From Eutrigla gurnardus (taxonomy: Eukaryota; Chordata; Actinopteri; Perciformes; Triglidae), in the NCBI GenBank assembly GCA_963514095.1, contig OY741277.1, forward strand, positions 9,687,137-9,751,136: a DNA stretch of 64,000 nt, in the 5' to 3' direction. The first letter of the stretch is position 1. The number at the start of each line of letters is the position of its first letter. The translations under genes and the position numbers were made by a program. Below, piece after piece: positions 24,917 to 64,000 of this stretch. The notes beneath the pieces were generated by a model. It worked only from the letters and a program-made list of their open reading frames with translations, did not search any database and was not told the origin of the DNA.

Positions 24917-27324
24917 GTAGGGTATCCTCCTTTTTTTTTTCATTCCAGATCCCTGTTTAGTTTGATTACTAACAGTAGAAGTACTATTACATGGTGTCAG
25001 ATCCAGCTTGTCTGTGTCTATTTGTTTTATGTATGAGATAATTTAGATGATATTTCTAGGAACTTAGGGGACACAAAAGGCCACTCTGTTTGCGCATTAT
25101 ATTCTTTTTATACTTCCATCCTAGAGGCTTAAGGTGTCCTGTTTTCAGTTTAGTATGTGGGTCATTGTGCTCAGCTTGTGCTGCGATACAGTACACAGAC
25201 ACAAAACTGATTTAGTTGCAATAGGATATAAATAGAAAAAAAGTTACTTGCTTGAATGTTGAGGCTATACTATTGCTAAAAACAACACCCTACTTGAACA
25301 GTTTATATTTTATTAGACTGTGTAGCTAGAGCTTACTAGCCATGGTCGATCTATGCCAGGTCAACAAGCAGGTCAACCAGGTCAGCTGGTCTATGCTTTA
25401 AATACAAGGCAGAAGGCAAAGTATTAGACAAGTAGAGTCCATAACATCAGACCTGGCTTTTACCTGTACTCTGATCGGCTAACTAGAAGATATTACAGCC
25501 ATCACTCTTTCTATAACGTGCTCTCGTTCCCCCTCTCTTGTTCTATCACCGAGACTCGCTGCCTGCAGGGGTAATGAATGCAGATGTCGGTGCAGTAGCT
25601 GTGAGGCGATTACAAGAAATAGTGCTATTTATCATGAGGGACAGCACTGCAGAGTGAGATCACAACAAGGCAAGCTGAGTAAGGATTTATAAAGCCACTG
25701 GCATAGTTTCATTTAAAATATGCATCCACCTGGGAAACAACATGAAGTCATAGGTCTAAGTTCTTACTTGCAGTGATGACTGTGCAATTAATTGATCAAT
25801 CCTTGCACTTGAGAGAGGTAAACATTTTGCACAGGGCCTTTTTCTTTTTTAAAGTAAGATCAATGGAAGAGTCAGACCCCACTGAAGCTAAAGTATTCTA
25901 GCTTTCACCAAGTGTCCCAGTAGTCACTGTTCAGGAAATGAGAACTTGTTATCCAGTAGATGACCATCAAACTTTGTTGCAGCCTCCACATACACGGAGA
26001 CACTGTAGTTTTCCATTTTTATGCTACCCAGGAGGAACTGTTATGACAGTCCAGCCATTTAAATGCTGGGCGGATACAGTATGGAGTTGTGGCAAGATGA
26101 TAATGACAAGATAAGTGCTTCCAAACAAATAACTGTAGCTTTAGTATTCTCTTTGTTGTGTTGGCAAATTGGGGTTTTGCCTGTCAAACGTGCTGACTGT
26201 TGGTGTGCATGGACTCACATTTTCCTCTGAGATTCTGCCATGTTGCAGTGCATGGACACAAATCTCCATAAAAAAGACAGCATTAAGTAACAGCAAGTGA
26301 CACAGAGGGTTGCCAATAGTGAGGCCTAGAGGGACTCTGAGTATTTCAGAAGTAAATAGAGTCACAGAAGGAGGGGAGGATATAGAGAGAGGCATAAAGG
26401 GTGGTAGGGCATCACATGAGATGAGAAACAAAGAAAAAGAAAGAGATTTGTAAATCATACACAGGGGTGAGGTTGTTATTCAGGCTCACTGAGGTGTGAA
26501 AGGAAGAGAGGAACAGCTGTAAGCACTATAATAAGAACACATACTTATATTTTGTCAAGTTTTTTTACAACCTGAACCATATACGACACACGATAGACAG
26601 GCGCATTTGCTCGCATCCCTACATAATATTGCTGACCATTATTTATCTTAGCAATGCCTCTTCACTGCTCTCACAGATTTAGGGTAGATTATGTTGTACT
26701 GAATGGTATGGACATGATTTTATGATTTATAGTTTAGTTTGCTGTTATTTTTGCTCTGTATCTGATGTGTTGTTCTTTCAGAGAGCTCTTATGTAGGTGT
26801 AGATATGTTTGTTTCACTCTGTCATCCCTAAGGTTTTGCTGTATCATGCTCAATTCATTATTTATACACATCACATTGTGGTCAGGTGTTACATTGCAGT
26901 TTTGAGTTTAAGTGTGGAAACATTAGCCTATTTGAAGCTGATATATTGACTCTATATACTGCTGGTTTAGGTTAAACAAATTGCAGCAAGAAACATGTAG
27001 AAACAGTTCTTCGCTGGCAGGACGGCATTGTTTCATCTCAAGGTGCCACGCTGCACTTACAAACAGAACAGTCAAGCACAGTGCCAGAGCTGTACCATGA
27101 GATTAGTATTGGTCTCCAACCCTTCCCATTTGTTATGACTTTTTCCTACACTTTTTCTGCTGTGCTTAGGGGTTACATCCAGGTCGAGGGGTTGCGGTAG
27201 AAGCAAAGTGTTATTTTTACTGTAAGCCACACTGTAACAACAATATGAGGAACCCAATGAAAGTTGAGCTTACCACAATCCCCAGGCCCCCTGCCAGCTT
27301 CGGCTGAAGGTCGCAGAAGAAGTA

Positions 27325-27344
27325 GGGGGGGGGGGGGGGGGGGG
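27325..27344. repeat. G20 homopolymer
   Basis: A run of 20 consecutive G residues flanked by AGTA and TGAACA. Such a run is length-unstable, error-prone in sequencing and can fold as G-quadruplex, so the stated length is uncertain. Confidence 0.9.
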
Positions 27345-27950
27345 TGAACATAGAGAAAGATGGAGAGGTAGAACAAGAGGGAGATCGAGCTCTCAGTGTT
27401 TATCTTATCACCCTGTTGCACCGGGGGCAACACATGCTTGCTGTTATTCTAGTCAGGGTTGTCACACAGGGGACGTAACAAACATCCTGCACGTAACAGC
27501 CCATCATATAGACTCGGCTAAACACTCACGTTGCCCACAACAACATGGAGGCCAATGGCAGCCTGATATACGTTCACACTATGGTGCTAAGCAGAAGCAT
27601 TACACAACATGGCATCTTCATATTGCACGTGATGCAAGTAGATAGTGTAAGCAGAAACGAACTTGAACATCACAAAACAGAAGAGCTCACCGGCTCTTGA
27701 CCCTGAGCCATTGTGGGTAGACATTAAGGGTTAGAGGTTTTCCTGGAAGACATGGATGTTATTTTTCTCTCAGTGAGATATCAGTTTTGTGTTGTGCTGA
27801 AGTTAGTTCCCTTAAGGATCAACAGTATGTGCCCTGCTTTCTGCCTAAGTTTCACTAAAAAGCTGATAAAGTGGCACATCCCTCTCTCCAGGGGAGCACT
27901 ATTCTTAGAGCCTTGTGTCTTCTGCACAGTGAAACACAGGTCAGAACACA

Positions 27951-27952
<2 letters not shown>

Positions 27953-28000
<48 letters not shown>
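27953..28000. repeat. (CA)24 microsatellite
   Basis: A 48-bp uninterrupted CA array followed by a short GAGA run. Confidence 0.95.
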
Positions 28001-28003
<3 letters not shown>

Positions 28004-28758
28004 CGAGAGAGATAAAAAAAATGCCTGCATTGACTCACAAAGCGTTAGAAATACAGTAGGGCTAATATGCACACTCTCTAGTACGAGTACAGTGATGACT
28101 AAATTTATCCAATTTCACACTTCCCCTATTTCTGCACCGTTCCCAAAAGACCCCACTTTCTAGGGGGACAAACTGAGCCATGTGACAAATCCCTCCCAGT
28201 TCCCTCCCCTGTCTTTTCACTCAAACTCACAGTGATCACATCGAATACTGGGCTCTCACCCAGGACTGAAGTATGAAAGAGCCATCTGAAATTCACCACA
28301 ATCACATGCACTGTAAATCTTTGTGTATTGCAGGGAGTAAATTCTAAAATGGACTCGATGTATACATCTGTGACTAATAATGAGCACTGATATGTTGCAT
28401 CTGTACAATGATATATCGGTGAATTGTCAAGTGCTTTGGTGTACATCATTGCTATGAAATGCATTTCATAGTAACTGCTGCTCAGAATATTTGAGTCTTA
28501 ACCACAGTTATCCTCGCCGGCAGCTGGAATGTTTGTTATCTGGTTTGTGTTGAGCCGGTCAGCAGAATAACCAGGGAACTGTGGCATTTCTGCCATATTA
28601 TGTAGCAGCCCTGCTCTGCTCTGCTGTACTACACATGCAGCCTTAGCTTGTAATTGCTCTGGGTTTGAGGTTACGAGGTTATGCGCCAGAGGATTGGCAT
28701 CATGTGGCGTGCCAGGCTGTGCAGATGCACCATGTATAGTCTAGCCTGTGGTCTAAAG

Positions 28759-29020
28759 CAAGGGTTCCCAAACCTTTCAGCCCGCGACCCCCAAAATAAC
28801 GGTGCCAGAGACTGGCGACCCCCACTATGCCTGGAGGTGACTGAAACATAAGAAAGTGTGTGTACAGGACAAACACGCACTCATAGGCGTATCCAAACAC
28901 GACATAACGACCACCATGATATGATTTTACATAGATAAAAGCAGGATACCTAAGAAAGTCATCTCCATGTAACCCCCCACCCCCCCTGGCATCTCCTGAC
29001 CCCCACTTTGGGAACCCCTG
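28759..29020. mobile_element. hAT-like MITE with 8-bp target duplication
   Basis: The element is 262 bp. Its left end begins CAAGGGTTCCCAAACCTTT, and its right end, on the other strand, begins CAGGGGTTCCCAAAGTGGGG, so the termini are imperfect inverted repeats. It is flanked by the identical 8-mer GTCTAAAG at 28751-28758 and 29021-29028. An 8-bp duplication with short C-AGGG termini is diagnostic of the hAT superfamily. There is no transposase-like frame inside, so it is non-autonomous and would have been mobilised in trans. The perfect duplications suggest a fairly recent insertion. Confidence 0.85.
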
Positions 29021-29028
29021 GTCTAAAG

Positions 29029-29884
29029 GATAGGAAGCAAATGTACTGAGGACGTCTGTTCAGATGTGCTGCGGAGAGACAACAGAAATATGCAGTTGTG
29101 TTCATTTTGGGTTCATGAGTTAGGGCTATGACGCTTGTAGGTGAAGAAAGTGGTTGTGTTTATCCCTGCACATGTTCCAATTTTGGTCAGGTTTTTTTTA
29201 AACCTTTTTCATTCTGATCTAAATTTAGTGCATTCATTCCCTGTTACATCTAGAGACACATCTGTAAACCAGTTAACGGATGCCGGACTATTTCAGTCTG
29301 TGGTAAGAAGAATTGCTAGACTGCACGAGCACAACCTGTCCTGTAGAAGGATATTCGGATCAGCATGTGAGTGTTTTCAGCATGGAGTGAGGAGGGCAAA
29401 CGGAAATGAATTGGCACACTTTCTGCGTGTTGTTCCTTTGTACTGCACAGCAATGTGAATTTAAGGATTTGCAGCATAATCCTTGTGGAGAGACAAGAAC
29501 AGGGGCTCTGTGAATCTCTGTTGCTGGCTTCCTTTTGCTCTCTTTCTCTTTGCCTTCTAAATGTATGCAGAGCAAAATGTTCTCGGCGCTCTTGCTGCAC
29601 GTGACACTTTTCACAACACATGAAGCTTCAGGCTCATGTATACGTGGACCGGGTATCAGTCCCAACATAACCCAGTATGGTAGCATTGAAACTTCTCCAG
29701 TCAAACGATACATGCTATCAATCCTGCCAAATCTAGAAATAATGGACTATTGTAAGCTTTTGTTTGCGGCCAATCACTGCAAGCATTCGTCAATTTAATG
29801 TGACGTGTGATGGGGCTCTGAATAAACATATGTCTATGACTATGACTACGGAGCTTCCATTGATATGATGGGTATTTATTAACC
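29029..29884. other. Non-coding, no supported gene
   Basis: Unique sequence without exon signatures. Open frames of about 100 codons on both strands show no domain and no splice consistency. Confidence 0.5.
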
Positions 29885-30218
29885 CAACGGTGGATCGCAT
29901 AGTCCTGGTTGGGAGTGAGTAACTGCCCTGAGCGAGGGAGTTCAAGTATCTCGGGGTCTTTCCTCGTAGGGTGCCTGGCCCCAGATTTGAGCTCAGACAT
30001 CGGAGCAGAGCCGCTCCTCCTTCGCGTCAAAAGGGGCGTGTCCAACTGATAAGAGGCTCCGGGTAGACCCGCAATACGCTGAAGAGATTATATATCTTGT
30101 CTGACATGGTATCACCTCACCAGGAAGAGATGGAAAGTGCTGTAGAGGGACTTCTGGGAAAACCCGGCTTCACCCCTGTGACCCGGCCCCAGATCAGCTG
30201 AAGATAATGGGTGGATGG
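29885..30218 (+). mobile_element. Decayed RTE/Rex3-like LINE 3' fragment
   Basis: The stretch carries, in order, traces of the C-terminal part of a fish RTE-clade reverse transcriptase and its 3' end. GAGTTCAAGTATCTCGGGGT (from 29938) encodes EFKYLGV. GAGCAGAGCCGCTCCTCCTT (about 30003) and GGGTAGACCCGCAATACGCT (about 30061) follow, then GTGACCCGGCCCCAGATCAG and a GGGTGGATGGA end (about 30208). These blocks match the usual order in Rex3-type elements. Several small deletions and frame breaks are present, so it is a dead, 5'-truncated copy on the same strand as trio. Confidence 0.72.
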
Positions 30219-31395
30219 AGCTCTTGCAAGAGCATTGTTGTACGGCTGTACAGGCTGTTCATGCATTATGTGTTTTCAAGTCAACCTAAGCATAAACATA
30301 CTCCATATGATTTTCTATCATTGTCCCTCTGAAGAATGTATTCACAAGATGTCTCCATTATCTGCAGAGAGAGAGAGCATGTGAATGCCACTGCATCTGG
30401 GTGTGTGTGTATGTGTGTGTGTGTGTGTGTGTGCATGTGTGTGACAGACTGTCATCCGCCCGTCCTGCACTGATGTCTGAATGATCTTCTACCTTTCATG
30501 TGTGCAGTTGTTCTCCTCGTCTCACGATCATCATCACCTCATATTTCCCGTTACAATGTAGATATGCAAGAACAGATGTGTCACGGTGAGCAGTGAAAAA
30601 TAAATTACTTTCTACCTTAATTTTCCTGCTTTGAATTCAAGATTTAAAAAAATATATATATATTTCTAAAAAAAGCTCACAGTAAAAAAAAACCTTATTT
30701 CTCGGACGAACGCTGTGCATCTCATCTCATTTTACAGGGCACTGAGTGCAGGCTGCCAGTAAAATGGATTGCTCTCATTATGTTATGAACAAGCAGTGTG
30801 TGATTGAAAAGCTTTATTTCATGCTCGGCAGGCTTGTAAATGAGGAGGTGCGTGTAGTGCAGAAGAGAGGAGATTGTCGTGTGTTCTGGTGTGTGCAGCG
30901 AGATGGGATTTCGTGAATCCCATGTGTGTGAAGGGTGATACGTTGTCTCCGTGGGATATTGTATGCTTTATTGCTGCATTTAACGTGATGAAATAAGGAA
31001 AGGTTGTATGCGTACTGTATATGTACTCGTGTGCCTTTTTACAGTGTTGACATCAAACATAATGGGCCATCATGATATAGAATTAACTTGCTCCTCACCA
31101 GCAGCTGTTTTGCACTTTATGCTAAATTCTCCAACCTTGTCTACAAAATCCAATTGTTCCCACATTAAGATGTGCAGCTCGTACGACAGTCGCATATGTT
31201 TCTAGCTTACTGCGGCCTTCCACATACACCCCAAAGTACGTGCACGTCTAATCTAGTGTGGTACAAACTGCAGTTTTTAGCAGCGCTGCAGCATTGTAAT
31301 AGAGGTCAGTGCTGGCTCTGTGCCAGCGCCAGTATCTTACATAAACCTCCACCGTGAGGAATGTGTCTGGGCAGTGTGGGCACACGTCACTGGAA

Positions 31396-31420
31396 ACACA
31401 CACACACACACACACACACA
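31396..31420. repeat. (AC)n microsatellite, 25 bp
   Basis: A short uninterrupted AC run. Confidence 0.9.
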
Positions 31421-31628
31421 TGCAAGATGAGTGTTGTTTCTCCATGCTTGGGCCCTTTAGTGCTGATGTTCAATGCACACATGCACACAGCGATGCACTC
31501 TTTGAAGTCTATGTCTGTGTTTCCAACATCTTTCCATCTATTCCCATGCTCCGTCCTCTCTGTGTGTCAGAGATAGGAGGGTTGGATGAGAAACAGGTGC
31601 AGCAGGAGAGACTCACTCAGCTGTTAAG

Positions 31629-31629
<1 letters not shown>

Positions 31630-31723
<94 letters not shown>
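31630..31723. repeat. (TC)47 microsatellite, 94 bp
   Basis: A pure homopyrimidine/homopurine mirror repeat with H-DNA potential. The Ser-Leu frame across it is an artefact. Confidence 0.96.
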
Positions 31724-31726
<3 letters not shown>

Positions 31727-32381
31727 GTTATTACTACCTCAGTCCTTTCACATCTCAGCTGGTTGTGACATAATCCTTGAGTCAGGGTTGTGTCCACTCG
31801 GGCCACTTCCCACAGTGTGCTAATGTGCTGTCACCGAACTGCTCGCCCTAACTCCCTCTGACCGTGGATGTAATTGATATCACAGGATCCATTATAACCT
31901 GTAGGAGTTATTTCGTCGACTCTGCAGTCTCCGCCGTCCGTCTGCCTTGCTCCATACTGCAGTTTCCCCACATTCCTCTCTTTGCTGCCTCGCTTGAACT
32001 ATTATCAGCCTGAACTTCTCTGCTCCTGTCATTTCATACCACACACTTTGTCTCTGCCTCTCCCCATTGCAGTCTGCCTTTGATCCATTCATCTCTGTAT
32101 CTATCTGTCCGACCCTCTGTCTTAACATTCCATCATCCCTTTTGTTGTACGTTGCAACTCATTTGCGACTTGGAAGAAGCCGTCATAGGTTTGATGATGC
32201 TCATGCTGAAAAATGTCTTCATTTTATCGTTAGGCTCCCTGCTTGGATCAAGCTGTGGACTGAAAGAATATTTGAATTTGAGAGCTTGAGCTATCACCAG
32301 TTGCTGCTCGAGGTTATGGCTTTACTGTAGTTTAAAAGGAATTTAGAATCATGACTCATTTTTATTTTAGAGCATTCGGTT

Positions 32382-32382
32382 T

Positions 32383-32433
<51 letters not shown>
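32382..32433. repeat. Compound (GT)n-(GA)n microsatellite
   Basis: A GT run of about 25 bp passes directly into a GA run of about 26 bp. Confidence 0.93.
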
Positions 32434-32770
32434 TGCATGATTAAGCACTCAGTCTAGTCGCTATCTAATTAGCTCATTTCCATTCGTAGTCAGTGTTATT
32501 AAGTGTTTATAATATGACTGTCAATGCAGCACAGTGTTTATGTTGTTGCTCTTTCTACAGAACACTTTCTACAGCATTTGTCTTCCTTTTTGACCCCTTA
32601 AGCTCTGTTTATCAAAACAGAGTTTGAAAATGTTTCTCATATTTTCATGTTTCCCCAAATGGAATTCATTATGAATATGATTTGTTGTTCCCACGCAACC
32701 TCAAATACTGATTACACTGTGTTGCTTGTAAGCTTATAAAGGAGGACATTTTTTTCAAATCTGAGTGTAG

Positions 32771-32772
<2 letters not shown>

Positions 32773-32863
<91 letters not shown>

Positions 32864-32867
32864 TGTG
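32773..32867. repeat. (GT)44 microsatellite, about 90 bp
   Basis: An uninterrupted GT array ending TTGTGTGA. Confidence 0.96.
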
Positions 32868-33065
32868 AGATGACTCCAGACAGATATCTGATGACATCAC
32901 CAGCTAACTGCAACTACAGAGAGGCAATGCCTGCCCCTCCATTATAGCTATCAGCTATAGATTATTATGCTTTCCAGTGCTTTGGTTCCTGTTTTCCATT
33001 TGCTGCGTTGTTATAATGAAATTTTCCTGAACACAGTTTGTGTTTTGTGTTTTAACAGCCGTGGC

Positions 33066-33290
33066 TGGAGGCATTATGTTTATGGGTTGTCCATCTGTCC
33101 GTCCGTCCGTCCATTCGGAACGGGATATCTCAGGAACACTTTGTGCAAATCTTTTCCAATTTGGCACAAATGTCCTCCTGGACTCAGAGATGTACTGTGT
33201 TCATCACACAAAACCACACTTAAGTTATTTTTGGTCATAACTGATGATAATTAATTCATAGGCGAATTATGAAGATGGCTAACAGGATAA
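33066..33290 (+). repeat. Dispersed teleost repeat (GTCCGTCC family)
   Basis: The core GGGTTGTCCATCTGTCCGTC is followed by CGGGATATCTCAGGAACAC, then a TTGGCACAAATGTCCTCCTG block and GGACTCAGAGATG. I recognise this as a very abundant interspersed fish repeat of unsettled class. Its ends here are approximate and no coding capacity remains. Confidence 0.6.
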
Positions 33291-33560
33291 AATTATGAAG
33301 TGATGGCATTTTGGACAGTTTATTTCGGCAATCTTATTAATTGTTACAGTGATATAGAGAATGTGTAATGTTACAAAATAAGACTACATTGTATTTCAGT
33401 AAAATCCATTTAACAGTCATGTACAGACATGTTGCACCATGGAAATTAGGAAAACATGGTTTGATATTTGGCTATATTGCACATCCCTACATTATTCTGT
33501 TCAGCAGACCATCTTAATTGGCTGTCGTCATGACTAACTGCTCTGACGCACCAAGGAGAT

Positions 33561-33562
<2 letters not shown>

Positions 33563-33602
<40 letters not shown>
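33563..33602. repeat. (GT)20 microsatellite
   Basis: A 40-bp GT array followed by a degenerate GTTTGTGTCA tail. Confidence 0.94.
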
Positions 33603-33605
<3 letters not shown>

Positions 33606-34322
33606 TGTCAGTGCTTGTGTGTGTGATTAGATCCATCTTGCTTCCTAGTATTAACTGGTGTGCCATCTGTTGAGGTTTGAATTACATACCATAACATACC
33701 AGACAATACCATGGAAAATCTGAATTATACCATGCTATGTTCAACATGTAGGACTGCAGCAATGACTAATTATTATGATCAAAATGGATCAGTAAGTTTA
33801 CAGAATTAAAAAAAAATAATGATTTAGCATAGCATAACAACTTATTTATTTGTATTAAATTCTGACTTTTATGTGCAGACAGTCTATTTGCTTCTGAACT
33901 TATGACAATGCCACATAGTAACACAACCCATTAAGTCACTCATGTGTGTTCCTGATTGGTCAACACACTAACTGAATTTATACATAATGTAAATGATAAT
34001 GTTTTCGTTAATGTTAATGTTTGCACCTGATGGTATTGTCCATATGTCCATGCTTATATTATATAACAATGATGCCGTTCATACATCATGCCAAAGAAAG
34101 TTGATTGCCTTGTTGAGTTTTTTTTCCATATGCACTGTAGACAATGATATTTTTTAGCTTTTAGGTTTGATTGAAGTCTTCTGGATTAAACAAGCCATTT
34201 GCTTCAGTTGAAAGTCAAACTGCACCAGCTCAGCAAATACATATATTTTCATCTTTGTGTTTAGATCTAGTTTCTAGCCTCCTGCCTTGCTGACATCTCC
34301 ATCTTTCTCCTCTGTGTTTCAG
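33603..34322. other. Non-coding intron ending at trio acceptor
   Basis: AT-rich sequence leading to the pyrimidine tract and CAG acceptor of the first certain trio exon (TCCTCTGTGTTTCAG, ending 34322). No other feature is seen. Confidence 0.7.

Positions 34323-64000
<29,678 letters not shown>

Larger units (their letters stand above)
24917..28750. other. Non-coding, no supported gene
   Basis: No exon can be supported. The segment holds a 20-base G homopolymer (27325-27344) and a CA array (27953-28000), both listed separately, and otherwise unique AT-rich sequence. It is read as an intron if the candidate exon at 24850 is real. Confidence 0.5.
30219..33065. other. Non-coding, microsatellite-rich
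   Basis: No gene is supported. The stretch holds a GT array near 30400-30432 and the larger CA, TC, GT/GA and GT arrays listed separately, with unique sequence between. Confidence 0.5.

Noticed and set aside
1..34322. Canonical TRIO first exon (Ala/Gly-rich, ending AAFFRSG)
   Set aside because: No matching GC-rich coding stretch or CpG island was found in this interval, so the main promoter probably lies upstream of the window.

Overview
This window is vertebrate nuclear DNA, almost certainly from a ray-finned (teleost, probably percomorph) fish. The signs are small GT-AG exons spread through long AT-rich introns, very many CA/TC microsatellites, no bacterial-style operons, and teleost-type mobile elements: tRNA-derived SINEs, an RTE/Rex3-like LINE fragment, a DIRS tyrosine-recombinase retrotransposon fragment and a hAT-like MITE. 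The species cannot be named from the sequence.

The only gene I can support firmly is trio (triple functional domain protein, a Rho-family guanine nucleotide exchange factor) on the + strand. Twenty-two consecutive coding exons run from 34323 to 63523. They total 3,476 nt (about 1,158 codons), every intron is GT-AG, and the reading frame closes at each junction. They encode the CRAL-TRIO/Sec14 lipid-binding domain (exons at 34323-38811) and then most of the spectrin-repeat rod (38958-63523). The window ends inside the next intron, so the two DH-PH GEF modules, the SH3 domains and any Ig/kinase part lie beyond it. Several segments separate TRIO from its paralogue kalirin: the exon at 58057 starts VELLCDRDVDMATRVQDLLE and the exon at 57354 starts IISDLESWNEELSQQM.

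Positions 1-34322 carry no firmly identified gene. They are best read as trio intron and/or 5' flank. The first certain exon begins in phase 1, so at least one more upstream coding exon is needed, and the canonical Ala/Gly-rich first exon is not visible here. Three upstream pieces have splice sites of the right phase to join it. The best is an ATG-led segment at 24850-24916, with a strong Kozak context, a CAG|GTAGGG donor, and GT-box and CCAAT/TATA-like motifs about 160 bp upstream. The others are a symmetric 54-nt exon-like segment at 9638-9691 and a weaker ATG/donor pair at 15915-15945. These are predictions only.

Mobile and repeat content: tRNA-like SINEs near 5168 (+), 46711 (+) and 55818 (-); a LINE 3' tail at 23806; an intact-looking hAT MITE at 28759-29020 with perfect 8-bp target duplications; a decayed RTE fragment at 29885-30218; widespread teleost repeats at 33066 and 54118; a decayed DIRS element at 49615-50960 (-); and more than 25 microsatellites. 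One (CA)52 array begins 27 bases after a weak donor site of the second certain exon. I found no CRISPR array, operon, rRNA or functional tRNA gene, and no undescribed multi-gene system.
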